A stretch of 64,000 bases of DNA, taken from contig CAKTOO010000003.1 of the NCBI GenBank assembly GCA_934590165.1, positions 62,001-126,000 of the forward strand, read 5' to 3'. This DNA comes from an uncultured Dysosmobacter sp. GTDB taxonomy: Bacteria; Bacillota; Clostridia; Oscillospirales; Oscillospiraceae. Under the pieces are notes generated by a model, which had not been told where the DNA came from, made no database searches, and was given only the letters and a program-made list of their open reading frames with translations. Below are positions 42,151 to 50,364 of this stretch, one piece after another (within the stretch, counting starts at the first letter, position 1; each line of letters opens with the position of its first letter). The translations under genes and the position numbers were made by a program.

Positions 42151-43091
42151 AAGGAACCATCATCACCTGCCGCCACGAGACCCTGGAGCTGCCGGTCCTG
42201 CTGGCATGGAAGGTGGTCCACACGGGCACGGTGCCCTGCGACAGCTATACGGCGACGTTTTTGTATGACAAATCCATGGCGGAGCCCCTGCATCTGGCGG
42301 CGGGCTTCCTGGCCATGGAGGGAGGAACAGTCGTGCTGCGGGGCATTGTGGACGAATTCACCGTGTCCATGGGAACGGAGGGGCTGACGGCCACCATCAG
42401 CGGCCGGGGCTACGCGGCCCGGCTGCTGGACAATGAGTCCAGGCCCCTGACCTACCAGGGGGCTACCCTCCAGGAGATCATCCGCAACCACGTGACGCCC
42501 TACGGCATCTCCGCCGCGGAGACGGCGGCGGTGCGGGCAAACTCCGTCTACACCGTGGCGGCGGGCAGCAGTCAGTGGAAGGCACTGGAGGGCTTTTGCA
42601 GGGCCTACGGCGGCTTCTCCCCCCGGTTCGGCCGGGATGGACGGCTGCTGGCGGCACCGGAGAAGGAGGGACGGCGGCTGCGGATCGGCGGAGAGGACCC
42701 GGTGCTCTCCTGCGTGCTGCGGGAGGACCACTACGGCGTTTTGACGGAGGTGCTGGTCATCGACAAGACCCGGAACGCCGCGTACAGCGTCCAGAACCGG
42801 GACATGCTGGACCGGGGCGGCCAGTGCCGCCGGGTGGTGTATACGCCGGGGCAGAGCACCTGGGCGGCTATGCGGTACACGGGAGAGTACCAGCTTCAGC
42901 AGTCGAAAAAGGGAGAGCGGACCGTGGAGGTGACGCTGCCTGGAAGCTTCCTGGCCTTTCCCGGAGACACTGTGGAGCTGGACATGGAGCGCATGGGACT
43001 GCGGGACACTTTCCGGGTGGCGGAGGCGGAAAATATCTTTTCCCGCAGCGGCGGTGCCACGGTGACACTGACTTTGGAGGAGCGTGTGTGA
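42147..43091 (+). CDS. Tail hub protein (XkdQ-like)
   Basis: 314 residues. Beta-domain layout of gpD/gp27 hub proteins: SYTATFLYDKSMAEPLHLAAGFLAM, GTEGLTATISGRGYAARLLDNESRPLTYQGATLQEIIRNHV, SSQWKALEGFCRAYGGFSPRF, FLAFPGDTVELDMERMGL. Follows the LysM gene as in PBSX and connects tube to spike. Confidence 0.87.
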   Translation: MKGTIITCRHETLELPVLLAWKVVHTGTVPCDSYTATFLYDKSMAEPLHLAAGFLAMEGGTVVLRGIVDEFTVSMGTEGLTATISGRGYAARLLDNESRPLTYQGATLQEIIRNHVTPYGISAAETAAVRANSVYTVAAGSSQWKALEGFCRAYGGFSPRFGRDGRLLAAPEKEGRRLRIGGEDPVLSCVLREDHYGVLTEVLVIDKTRNAAYSVQNRDMLDRGGQCRRVVYTPGQSTWAAMRYTGEYQLQQSKKGERTVEVTLPGSFLAFPGDTVELDMERMGLRDTFRVAEAENIFSRSGGATVTLTLEERV

Positions 43092-43092
43092 G

Positions 43093-43500
43093 ATGTGGAT
43101 CTCCAGACAAATGAAGACCGTGCCGCCCACGGCGGACGCGGACCTAGGCATCACCACCATCGCCGGCGGCAGCGCCGGCGTGGTGACCCGGGGAGAGGTT
43201 CGGTCACTGCCGGTCTACGGTCCCGGCGGCTATATCTGGATGCCGGAAAGCGGCGGGGCGGTGCTGGTCATCAAGGGCGGCCCCGGCGGAGAGGAACAGT
43301 GCGTGGCCGGTACCCGCCAGCAGGCGGCCCCGGAGGGGATGCAGCCGGGAGAGGTCTGCATCCAAAGCCCCGGCGGAAGCATTTTTTTAAAGCGGGACGG
43401 CACCATCCGCCTGCGGGGCGATGTGCGGCTAGAGGGGACACTGACTGTCAACGGACAGCCGTACACCCCCTGCCAATGCGGAGAGGAGGAAAGCAAGTGA
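43093..43500 (+). CDS. Baseplate spike/assembly protein V-like
   Basis: 135 residues; ATG one base after the hub stop (an in-frame GTG at 43084 is an alternative). OB-like N-terminal part (SLPVYGPGGYIWMPESGGAVLVIKGGPGGE), then a short beta-helix spike GGSIFLKRDGTIRLRGDVRLEGTLTVNG and a Cys-containing tip (CQCGEEES) that could bind metal. Punctures the target envelope. Confidence 0.8.
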   Translation: MWISRQMKTVPPTADADLGITTIAGGSAGVVTRGEVRSLPVYGPGGYIWMPESGGAVLVIKGGPGGEEQCVAGTRQQAAPEGMQPGEVCIQSPGGSIFLKRDGTIRLRGDVRLEGTLTVNGQPYTPCQCGEEESK

Positions 43501-43501
43501 C

Positions 43502-43846
43502 ATGGCGGAGCTGAAATTAAAAGGCGGAGACTATGTGAAAGCCGGCGGCCGCCTGGAGAAAGCCGAGGGCCGGGAGGCGCTTTTGCAGCGGGTGCTGTTC
43601 AAGCTGACGGCCCGCCGAGGACGTTTTCCCTTTCAGGAAGACCTGGGGAGTCGCCTGTGGCGGCTGGGCACCCTGCCCCGCCAGCAGCGGCAGGCGGCCG
43701 CCCAGCAGTTCGTGGCGGAGGCGCTGGCGGAGGAGAACCTGACGGTGGAGTCCGTGGAGCTGGAGGAACAGGGGAACAGGACGGCCCTGACAGCCCGGCT
43801 CATCTGGGAGGGGCAGGCGCTGGCGGTAACGCTGGATATTCAATGA
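43502..43846 (+). CDS. Baseplate wedge protein (XkdS/gp25-like)
   Basis: 114 residues, starting one base after the spike gene. The block LLQRVLFKLTARRGRFPFQEDLGSRLWRL is characteristic of gp25/XkdS lysozyme-like wedge proteins, which nucleate the sheath. The catalytic role is usually lost in these homologues. Confidence 0.82.
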   Translation: MAELKLKGGDYVKAGGRLEKAEGREALLQRVLFKLTARRGRFPFQEDLGSRLWRLGTLPRQQRQAAAQQFVAEALAEENLTVESVELEEQGNRTALTARLIWEGQALAVTLDIQ

Positions 43847-43859
43847 AAGGAGAACGGGC

Positions 43860-44918
43860 TTGAGAAGTGTTGACGAGATCTATCAGGAGTTGCTGGCAAA
43901 GCTGGCGGAGCGGTGCGGCTTTCAGCCGGAGGAATCCTGCGACCTGGCGGTACGGCTGTACGCCGCTGCCGCCCAGGTACAGGCCCTGGACATCCAGGCG
44001 GAGTGGGTGCTGGACCAGAGCTTTCCCCAGACGGCCCAGGGGATTTATCTGGAGCGCCACGCCGCCATGCGGGGCCTGAAGCGGCAGGAGGCGTCCAAGG
44101 CGGCGGGAACACTGCGGTTTTCCGTGGAGACGGCTTCGGCAGTGGATCTGGAGGTCCCGGCGGGGAGCGTGTGCATGACAGAGGCGGAATACAGGTTCCA
44201 GACCACGGAGCGGGGCGTTTTGCAGGCGGGAGAGCTGCTTGTGGACGTTCCGGCGGAGGCGCTGGAGGGCGGCAGCGGCTTCAACGCGGCTCCCGGGACC
44301 ATTACCATCATGACGGCCTGCCCGGTGGGCATCACCGCCTGCACCAACCCCGGCGCCTTTTCCGGCGGCAGCGACCCGGAGAGCGACGAGAGTCTGCGGT
44401 CCAGGGTGCTGGAGAGCTACCGCCGCTTGCCAAACGGTGCCAACACCGCCTGGTATGAGCGGTCGGCCATGGCCCACACCGGCGTGGCGGAGGCGAAGGC
44501 GGTGGGCAGGGCCCGGGGCATCGGCACGGTGGATGTATATATCGCCACAGAGCGCGGAACACCGGACGCGGCTTTGCTGGAAGCCGTCCGGGCGGACTTG
44601 CAGGAGAACCGGGAGATCGCCGTGGACGTACAGGTGCTGGCGCCTACACAGCAGACAGTGGATGTGACGCTGGAGGCCGCGGCGGAAAACAGCCGGGACT
44701 TTTCGGCGGTGAAAGCGGCGGTGGAGCGGGCGGTGGCGGCGTTTTTCAGCGGACACCTTTTGGGAAAGCCGGTGCTGACGGCGGAACTCGTCAGCTTGGC
44801 CTTCCGGCAGGAGGGCGTGGAGAATGTGCGGCTGGTGAGTCCCGCGGCGGACATCGCGGCGGGGGTGGGCGTGCTGCCGGTGCTGGGCACCCTGACCGTG
44901 ACGGAGCTGGGAGCGTGA
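43860..44918 (+). CDS. Baseplate protein J (XkdT/gp47-like)
   Basis: 352 residues, TTG start behind AAAGGAG. Baseplate_J features: LDQSFPQTAQGIYLERHAAMRGLKRQEASKAAGTLRF, VPAGSV, GGSDPESDESLRSRVLESYRRLPNGANTAWYE, and the final VTAELVSLAFRQEGVENVRLVSP. Forms the wedge ring around the hub. Normal length. Confidence 0.93.
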   Translation: MRSVDEIYQELLAKLAERCGFQPEESCDLAVRLYAAAAQVQALDIQAEWVLDQSFPQTAQGIYLERHAAMRGLKRQEASKAAGTLRFSVETASAVDLEVPAGSVCMTEAEYRFQTTERGVLQAGELLVDVPAEALEGGSGFNAAPGTITIMTACPVGITACTNPGAFSGGSDPESDESLRSRVLESYRRLPNGANTAWYERSAMAHTGVAEAKAVGRARGIGTVDVYIATERGTPDAALLEAVRADLQENREIAVDVQVLAPTQQTVDVTLEAAAENSRDFSAVKAAVERAVAAFFSGHLLGKPVLTAELVSLAFRQEGVENVRLVSPAADIAAGVGVLPVLGTLTVTELGA

Positions 44919-44922
44919 GCGC

Positions 44923-45504
44923 ATGGGATATGGAGCGTATTTGAAAGAGCTGCTGGCACCGCTGGGGGTGTATGACCTGGCGGAAGGCACAGTCAGCGAG
45001 GGAGAGCTGTATGCCCTGGGAGCCCTGCTGGATATCGTGGGACAGCGGCTGGAGACCGTGGAGCGGGAGAGCCTTACCGCCACGGCGGAGGGCGAGGGCC
45101 TGGAGCGACGGGAGAGCTTGTTTACCCGCCGACCTGTGGCAGTCACGGCGGAGAGCCGCCGTGCTGCCATTGCCGCTCTGCTGCAAATCGACGGCGACAG
45201 CCTGACACCGGAGGCTATCAACCGCACTATCCAGGGCTGCGGCGTCCGGGCCAAGGCCCTGGAGGTGGACACGGGACACCTGCGGGTCATCTTTCCGGAG
45301 GTCAACGGCGTGCCGCCGGAATTTCAGGAGATCGAGAACATCGTGCTGGACATCCTGCCCTGCCACCTGGAGGTGGAGTTCTATTTCCGCTACCTCACTT
45401 GGCGGGAGTGTGAGAGCATGGAACTGACCTGGGCGGGTGTGGAGGCGGGCCTCCACACCTGGGAGAGCTTTGAACTGGCGGTCCCCACGGAGGAGGGCGT
45501 GTGA
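44923..45504 (+). CDS. Baseplate/tail protein (YmfQ/XkdU-like, gpI)
   Basis: 193 residues. YLKELLAPLGVYDLAEGTVSEGELYALGALLDIVGQRLETVERES and EGLERRESLFTRRP are typical of the YmfQ (DUF2313) family that links wedge to tail fibres. In PBSX the fibre gene follows; here the lysis genes follow instead, so no receptor-binding protein is encoded in this cluster. Confidence 0.88.
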   Translation: MGYGAYLKELLAPLGVYDLAEGTVSEGELYALGALLDIVGQRLETVERESLTATAEGEGLERRESLFTRRPVAVTAESRRAAIAALLQIDGDSLTPEAINRTIQGCGVRAKALEVDTGHLRVIFPEVNGVPPEFQEIENIVLDILPCHLEVEFYFRYLTWRECESMELTWAGVEAGLHTWESFELAVPTEEGV

Positions 45505-45797
45505 TGGAACAGGAGCTGAGCGCCCGTATGGCGGGACTGGAGGAGAAGGTGACGGCGCTCTCCCGGCGGACCGAGCGGCTGGAAAAGGGCCAGACGGCCC
45601 TGAACCGTCTGGCCACGGCGGTGGAGGTGCTGGCCACCAAGCAGGAGAGCATGGGCCAGAGCCTGGAGCGGCTGAACGAAAAAATGGACAGCCTGGAGCG
45701 GCGCCCCGGCCAGCGGTGGGAGAGCTTGGCAGATAAGGTGCTGCTGGTGCTGGCGGGGGCCTTTGTCAGCTTTTTGCTGGCGGGAGGCGCCGCATGA
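45504..45797 (+). CDS. XhlA-like coiled-coil membrane protein
   Basis: 97 residues (a GTG three bases earlier is possible). Residues 1-68 are a coiled coil with heptads (LEEKVTALSRRTERLEKGQTALNRL ... LERLNEKMDSLERR), followed by a C-terminal membrane segment VLLVLAGAFVSFLLAGG. Same layout as PBSX XhlA, which associates with the membrane during lysis. Confidence 0.85.
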   Translation: MEQELSARMAGLEEKVTALSRRTERLEKGQTALNRLATAVEVLATKQESMGQSLERLNEKMDSLERRPGQRWESLADKVLLVLAGAFVSFLLAGGAA

Positions 45798-46063
45798 AAA
45801 AATGGACGGCGTCTCACCTGATCGCCCTGGGAGTGCTGGGCACGGACGTGCTGGCCACCTGCTGGGTACTGTATGTGAGCCGTCTGGCGGTGCGCCTGAA
45901 CTTTACCGGGAGCCTGCCGTATCTCACCGCCCTTGTGGGGGCCTTGCAGGCGGCCACGGCGGTGGTGCTGGCGGCGTATTTCAACAAGAGCCGGGCGGAA
46001 AATACCCGGGGCGGCATCGTGTATGACAGCGCCCTGGGCAGGAGCGGAGACTGGGACGCGTAA
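45794..46063 (+). CDS. Small two-helix membrane protein, lysis module
   Basis: 89 residues; ATG overlaps the XhlA stop. Two membrane segments (about 10-30 and 41-60), then a short hydrophilic tail (NKSRAENTRGGIVYDSALGRSGDWDA). Found among lysis genes; it might be a holin partner or antiholin. No family recognised. Confidence 0.65.
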   Translation: MKKWTASHLIALGVLGTDVLATCWVLYVSRLAVRLNFTGSLPYLTALVGALQAATAVVLAAYFNKSRAENTRGGIVYDSALGRSGDWDA

Positions 46064-46075
46064 GGAGGAAGAACG

Positions 46076-46282
46076 TTGCGGGAAGTGATCGGAAGACGGC
46101 TGGGAAACCTGCTGTCGGTCAAGAGTCTGGTGACGCTGACGCTGACGGCGGTTTTTGCCGCCATGGCGCTGCGGAGCACCATCAGCCAGGATTTTATGAC
46201 GGTGTACGCGGTGGTCATCGCGTTTTATTTCGGGACCCAGAGCCAGAAGGTCCAGGAGGCGCTGGATGGCGGCGGCCAGTGA
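46076..46282 (+). CDS. Small phage holin-like protein
   Basis: 68 residues, TTG start behind a strong TAAGGAGGA site. Two hydrophobic segments (LVTLTLTAVFAAMAL; DFMTVYAVVIAFYFGTQ) and a polar C-terminus. Position just before the endolysin (17-base overlap) supports a holin role. Confidence 0.75.
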   Translation: MREVIGRRLGNLLSVKSLVTLTLTAVFAAMALRSTISQDFMTVYAVVIAFYFGTQSQKVQEALDGGGQ

Positions 46283-46961
46283 GGTGCTGGAGCTGGCCCG
46301 CCGGGAGCTGGGGACCCGGGAGGAACCATCCGGCAGCAACCGCGTGAAGTACAACACGGCTTACTACGGTTGGGAGGTGTCCGGCGGGGCGTATCCCTGG
46401 TGCTGCGTGTTTTTGTGGTGGCTGTTCCGGGAAGCGGGGGCGGCGGAGCTGTTTTATGACGGCGGCCGAACCGCCAGCTGTGGAACGCTGATGGCGTGGG
46501 CCCGCGGCCGGGGACGGCTGGTGACGGCGGACTACCTGCCGGGCGACTTGGTATTTCTGCGGTTTTCCGGCAGCGGCCGGCCGCAGCATATCGGCATCGT
46601 GGAGGCGGTGCGCCGGGATGGACTGGTGACCATTGAGGGGAACACTGGCGCGGGCAGCGATGCCAACGGCGGACAGGTGCAGCGCAGAGAGCGGCCGTAC
46701 CGGTATGTGCTGGGGGCATACCGGCCGGCTTATGAGGAGGAAACTATGACACAGCAGCAGTTTGATGCCATGATGGAAGCATGGCTGGAGCGCCGGGCGG
46801 AGCAGGAGCCGGGAGAATTTTCCGCCGAAGCCCGGGCGTGGGCGGAGGAAACGGGCCTCATCCTGGGAGATGCCGCCGGACGGAAACAGTACAAGAGCTT
46901 TTGCACCCGGGAACAGCTGATGACGTTTTTATACCGGCTGGTGCGGATGAAAAAACAGTAA
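46266..46961 (+). CDS. CHAP-type endolysin with SLH-like C-terminal module
   Basis: 231 residues. CHAP domain (about 5-150) with catalytic Cys46 in YPWCCVFLWW and His108 in QHIGIVEAV. Residues about 160-231 read FSAEARAWAEETGLILGD ... SFCTREQLMTFLYRLVR, which closely resembles an SLH repeat like those in the deacetylase near 2.5 kb, probably for wall targeting. Last gene of the cluster and followed by a terminator. Cleaves peptidoglycan to release particles. Confidence 0.87.
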   Translation: MAAASEVLELARRELGTREEPSGSNRVKYNTAYYGWEVSGGAYPWCCVFLWWLFREAGAAELFYDGGRTASCGTLMAWARGRGRLVTADYLPGDLVFLRFSGSGRPQHIGIVEAVRRDGLVTIEGNTGAGSDANGGQVQRRERPYRYVLGAYRPAYEEETMTQQQFDAMMEAWLERRAEQEPGEFSAEARAWAEETGLILGDAAGRKQYKSFCTREQLMTFLYRLVRMKKQ

Positions 46962-46966
46962 GCAAG

Positions 46967-46997
46967 GGGCCGGCGCCTTTTAGGCGCCGGCCCTTTT
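46967..46997 (+). terminator. Terminator of the phage-like cluster
   Basis: GGGCCGGCGCC (46967-46977) pairs with 46983-46993, then TTTT. Confidence 0.85.
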
Positions 46998-47004
46998 GCC
47001 GCCG

Positions 47005-47613
47005 TCAGCCGATGAACAGCTGGGTCCAGTAATTTCCTCCGGAAACGTATCCCACGCCGATCTGCGTGTAGGAGCCATTCAGAATGTTGGCCCGGTGTCC
47101 GCTGGAGTTCATCCAGCCATTCACCACCGCCTGAGGCGAGGCATACCCCTTGGCGATATTTTCACCGGCGGTCCGATAGGAGAGGCCGAAAGCGGAGAGC
47201 ATCTGGAAGGGAGTGCCGTAAGTAGGGCTGTTGTGAGAAAAATAGCCGTTGTCCCGCATATCCTGGGATTTATAGCGGGCCACCCGGGAGAGCTCCCAGT
47301 TGGCGGTCAGTGGCCGCAGGCCGTTTTTCTGCCGGATCTCGTTGACCAGCCGGATGACCTCTGACTCGTAGCTGGAGACGGTGCTCTCCAGCTGCGGGAT
47401 TTGCAGGATCTGCCCCGGATAGATGAGGTCCGGGTCAGTGACCTGGGGATTCGCCTGGATGATCTCACTGGTACCTACCTGGTATTGCACCGCCAGCTTC
47501 CACATCGTGTCCCCCCGGACAACTTTGTGGGAAAGGGAGACGGCTTCGGCGGGCATCGTGAGCAGACTTCCTGTCAGAACAGCAGCGGCCAGAAGAGTAC
47601 GTGTTTTTTTCAT
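47005..47613 (-). CDS. Secreted LysM-CAP (SCP/YkwD-like) protein
   Basis: 202 residues, ATG complement 47611-47613 behind GAGGTT. Signal peptide 1-24, LysM at about 28-73 (HKVVRGDTMWKLAVQYQVGTSEI), CAP domain about 82-202 (VIRLVNEIRQKNGLRPLTANWELS, FSHNSPTYGTPF, TAGENIAKGY, SSGHRANIL). Firmicute members with this layout occur in spore coats (SafA/YkwD-like) or the wall; activity unknown. It lies convergent to the endolysin gene and is probably host, not phage. Confidence 0.88.
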   Translation of the reverse strand: MKKTRTLLAAAVLTGSLLTMPAEAVSLSHKVVRGDTMWKLAVQYQVGTSEIIQANPQVTDPDLIYPGQILQIPQLESTVSSYESEVIRLVNEIRQKNGLRPLTANWELSRVARYKSQDMRDNGYFSHNSPTYGTPFQMLSAFGLSYRTAGENIAKGYASPQAVVNGWMNSSGHRANILNGSYTQIGVGYVSGGNYWTQLFIG

Positions 47614-47765
47614 AACAGAACCTCACAAAAAAGAATGTCCCGTGCACGGACAAGAAAATTGTAACCGTTTTGTTACTTTTTTGCAAAGGTAATGTTTTCC
47701 AGCGGGACAGGAAGGTCCGCAGGACAGCGCCGGCTTGGATGAAGCTTGGATGCGGCAGCGTACAA

Positions 47766-47799
47766 AAAGCGAGACTGCCTAACAAGGCAGTCTCGCTTT
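47766..47799 (-). terminator. Terminator of cysK
   Basis: AAAGCGAGACTGCC / GGCAGTCTCGCTTT, TTGTTA loop, followed on the minus strand by TTTTTG. Confidence 0.85.
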
Positions 47800-47811
47800 G
47801 GGGAGAGAGGG

Positions 47812-48744
47812 TCAATCCGCGAACAGCGGCGTAGAAAGATAGCGATCACCGGTGTCCGGCAGCAGGGCCACGATGGTCTTGCCCTTGTTTTCCGGCCGCT
47901 TGGCCAGCTGGATGGCGGCCCAGACGGCGGCACCGGAGGAGATGCCCACCAGTACGCCTTCTTTCTTGCCGATCAGCTTGCCGGTGGCGAAGGCGTCGTC
48001 GTTCTCCACGGCGATGACCTCGTCGTAAATCTTGGTATCCAGCACATCCGGCACAAAACCGGCGCCGATGCCCTGAATCTTATGGCTGCCGGCAGTGCCC
48101 TTGCTCAGCACGGGAGAGGAAGCGGGTTCCACCGCCACCACCTTCACATTGGGATTCTGGCTCTTCAGATATTCACCAACACCGGTGACAGTGCCGCCGG
48201 TGCCGACACCGGCCACGAAAATATCCACCTTGCCGTCGGTGTCCGCCCAAATCTCAGGACCTGTGGTGGCCTTGTGGACGGCGGGGTTGGCAGGGTTGAC
48301 AAACTGGCCGGGAATGAAGCTGTTCGGGATCTCCTTGGCCAACTCGTCGGCCTTGGCGATGGCGCCTTTCATGCCCTTGGCGCCTTCCGTCAACACCAGC
48401 TCCGCGCCGTAGGCCTTCATCAGCTGGCGGCGCTCCACGCTCATGGTCTCGGGCATGACGATAATGATGCGGTAGCCCCGGGCGGCGGCCACGGAAGCAA
48501 GGCCGATGCCGGTGTTGCCGGAGGTGGGCTCAATGATGACGGAACCGGGCTTCAGAAGGCCCTTCTGCTCCGCGTCATCGATCATGGCCTTGGCAATGCG
48601 GTCCTTCACGCTGCCCGCGGGGTTGAAATACTCCAGCTTGCCCAGGACCTTGGCCTCCAAGCCCTCTTCCTTTTCAATGTGGACCAGTTCCAGCAGGGGA
48701 GTCTTGCCAATCAGCTGGTCGGCGGATGTATAAATGTTGCTCAT
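47812..48744 (-). CDS. cysK: Cysteine synthase A (O-acetylserine sulfhydrylase)
   Basis: 310 residues. Of two ATGs, the one at complement 48742-48744 has the better spacing from AGGAGG. PLP lysine Lys47 in NPAGSVKDR, substrate loop EPTSGNTGIGLA, phosphate-binding GVGTGGTVTGV, and PLP-ring Ser in the C-terminal GISSGAA. Makes L-cysteine from O-acetylserine and sulfide. A strong consensus promoter with an Rrf2-type site at the transcript start lies about 140 bases upstream; no cysE is adjacent. Confidence 0.96.
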   Translation of the reverse strand: MSNIYTSADQLIGKTPLLELVHIEKEEGLEAKVLGKLEYFNPAGSVKDRIAKAMIDDAEQKGLLKPGSVIIEPTSGNTGIGLASVAAARGYRIIIVMPETMSVERRQLMKAYGAELVLTEGAKGMKGAIAKADELAKEIPNSFIPGQFVNPANPAVHKATTGPEIWADTDGKVDIFVAGVGTGGTVTGVGEYLKSQNPNVKVVAVEPASSPVLSKGTAGSHKIQGIGAGFVPDVLDTKIYDEVIAVENDDAFATGKLIGKKEGVLVGISSGAAVWAAIQLAKRPENKGKTIVALLPDTGDRYLSTPLFAD

Positions 48745-48858
48745 GATCATTTCCTCCTAATACATATAGTTGTCGTGTGATGTGTAATGTGTGTTGTTAT
48801 TGAAAAATGCTCAGCAACACGGGCAACATCGGAGGGAACATCTGTAATCCTTCATTTA

Positions 48859-48915
48859 AACCAACCTTTCGAGTAGGTTAATGCGAATTATAATGCGGAA
48901 GGGCCCTGTTGTCAA
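48859..48915 (-). promoter_or_regulatory. cysK promoter with ATTAACC-N13-GGT operator
   Basis: On the minus strand TTGACA (complement 48910-48915), 17-base spacer, TATAAT (complement 48887-48892). The operator ATTAACC-N13-GGTT (complement 48859-48882) spans the expected start point. The leader to cysK (48745-48880) is about 135 bases with no riboswitch I can recognise. Confidence 0.75.
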
Positions 48916-48952
48916 TAGAAAATTACAAAAAATTTCCGCCGGCTGCGGAAGA

Positions 48953-48991
48953 CCGCGAAAAAAAGGAGGGAGCACACACTGTGCTCTCTCC
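48953..48991 (-). terminator. Terminator of the enolase-superfamily gene
   Basis: GGAGGGAGCACA / TGTGCTCTCTCC stem; on the minus strand a T8 run follows. Confidence 0.8.
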
Positions 48992-49022
48992 GAAATGGCG
49001 GTATTTGAAATTGAAAGCGCGG

Positions 49023-50219
49023 TTACTGGACGGTATAGACAAAGGTCTTCTGCATGGTCTCCTCCGTGATCTCCTGACCGATGCCGGGCAGCTCCGGGAC
49101 CACCAGGTCGCCGTGCTCGTCCGGCAGGTAGTCATACACGCAGGTGTCCCGCAGGCCCTGCTTGATGCCGTAGGAGTGCTGCTCATGGATGAGGAAGTTA
49201 GGAATGACAGTCTCCACGTGCAGCGCCGCCGCCTGGGAGATGGGGCCGCCGCACACGTGGACCTGGACCTTTACATCATAGGTGTCAGCCATATCGCAGA
49301 TTTTCTTGGTCTCGGAAATGCCGCCGCACAGGCACACATCCGGCTGGATGACGCTCAGGGAGCGGTTTTCAAAGAAGGGACGGTAGCCCAGCCGGGTATA
49401 GATACGCTCACCGGAGGCAATAGGGATCTTGATCTTATCCTTGATCTCCCGCATGGACACGGCGTTGAGGGGATGGACGGGCTCCTCGTAGTACATAATG
49501 TTCAGGTCGTCGATGTAGTTTGCCAGCTGGATGGCGGTGCTGGTATCCGTGAAAGAGTGCAGCTCGATGATGATGTCCAGCGCGCTGTCCAGGTCCCGGA
49601 TGGCCTTCAGACGCGCCCGGACCAGTTCCAGCACGTGCTGGGGCATCTGGCCCCGCAGACGCCAGTCCGCGTCCTGCTTTGTCCGCTGCCAGTTGCCGTT
49701 CGCGGCCACGCCTACCGGGTCCACCTTGACGGCGGTATATCCCTGGGCCATGGCCTTTTTGGCGGCTTCTGCGTACTGCTCGGGGGTGATCATATTGCGG
49801 TCCTCCAGGTCCCAGTCGAACTGGATCTGGCTGGCGTAGGCCCGCAGCTTGTCATTGGTCTTGCCGCCCAGCATCTGGTAAACGGGCACATTGTAATATT
49901 TGCCCTTGATGTCCCACAGGGCGATGTCGATGGCGCTCATGCCCGCGTTGATGACGGTGCCGCCGCCCATGCCCCAGAAGGTGGTGCGGAACAGCTTTTC
50001 CCGGATGGCCTCGCTTCTCAGCGGGTCCATGCCGATGATGAGCTGACTGAAATCCCGTACCATTCCCACGCCCGCGTAATGGGCGTTGCCGTAGGCCAGG
50101 CCGACTTCGCCGAAGCCGCTGATGCCCGCGTCGGTGTTGATGCGGATGCAGATGGGGGCGCAGTCCTCGTAGTTCAGACATTTTGCAAAGTCAAAGACAT
50201 CGATACTTGTGATCTTCAT
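49023..50219 (-). CDS. Mandelate racemase/muconate-lactonizing (enolase superfamily) enzyme, sugar-acid dehydratase-like
   Basis: 398 residues from ATG complement 50217-50219 behind CAAGGAG. Capping domain 1-125, then the barrel with Lys165 in AVKVDP, metal ligands Glu219 (IIELHSF), Glu245 (YYEEPVHP) and Glu271 (IASGER), and His321 in VHVCGG as possible base. The pattern suits acid-sugar dehydratases of the galactonate/mannonate type, but the substrate is not determinable. Its promoter carries the same operator as cysK and faces the Rrf2 gene. Confidence 0.85.
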   Translation of the reverse strand: MKITSIDVFDFAKCLNYEDCAPICIRINTDAGISGFGEVGLAYGNAHYAGVGMVRDFSQLIIGMDPLRSEAIREKLFRTTFWGMGGGTVINAGMSAIDIALWDIKGKYYNVPVYQMLGGKTNDKLRAYASQIQFDWDLEDRNMITPEQYAEAAKKAMAQGYTAVKVDPVGVAANGNWQRTKQDADWRLRGQMPQHVLELVRARLKAIRDLDSALDIIIELHSFTDTSTAIQLANYIDDLNIMYYEEPVHPLNAVSMREIKDKIKIPIASGERIYTRLGYRPFFENRSLSVIQPDVCLCGGISETKKICDMADTYDVKVQVHVCGGPISQAAALHVETVIPNFLIHEQHSYGIKQGLRDTCVYDYLPDEHGDLVVPELPGIGQEITEETMQKTFVYTVQ

Positions 50220-50284
50220 AGCAATTCTCCTTGCCTTCTGCGGTATAGGCCCTTTGTCACCGGGATGAATGTTATTCGACCTCA

Positions 50285-50341
50285 TACCAATTTTTTTAAT
50301 GGGTTAATACGAATTGTAATTTGCCTTACTCCGGCTGTCAA
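50285..50341 (-). promoter_or_regulatory. Promoter of the enolase-superfamily gene with the shared operator
   Basis: TTGACA (complement 50336-50341), 17-base spacer, TACAAT (complement 50313-50318). Operator ATTAACC-N13-GGT at complement 50285-50308. The segment TACAATTCGTATTAACC differs from the cysK segment at only two positions. Confidence 0.75.
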
Positions 50342-50364
50342 CGGGTATTTTCCGAAAATTTCCG

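Noticed and set aside
32916..46961. Interpretation as a tail-only R-type bacteriocin (diffocin-like)
   Set aside because: Terminase, portal, protease and capsid genes are present and intact, and tail fibres are absent, the opposite of a tailocin.
48745..48880. cysK leader as a T-box or SAM riboswitch
   Set aside because: No T-box sequence, no terminator hairpin in the leader and no SAM-box pattern seen; the operator explains control.
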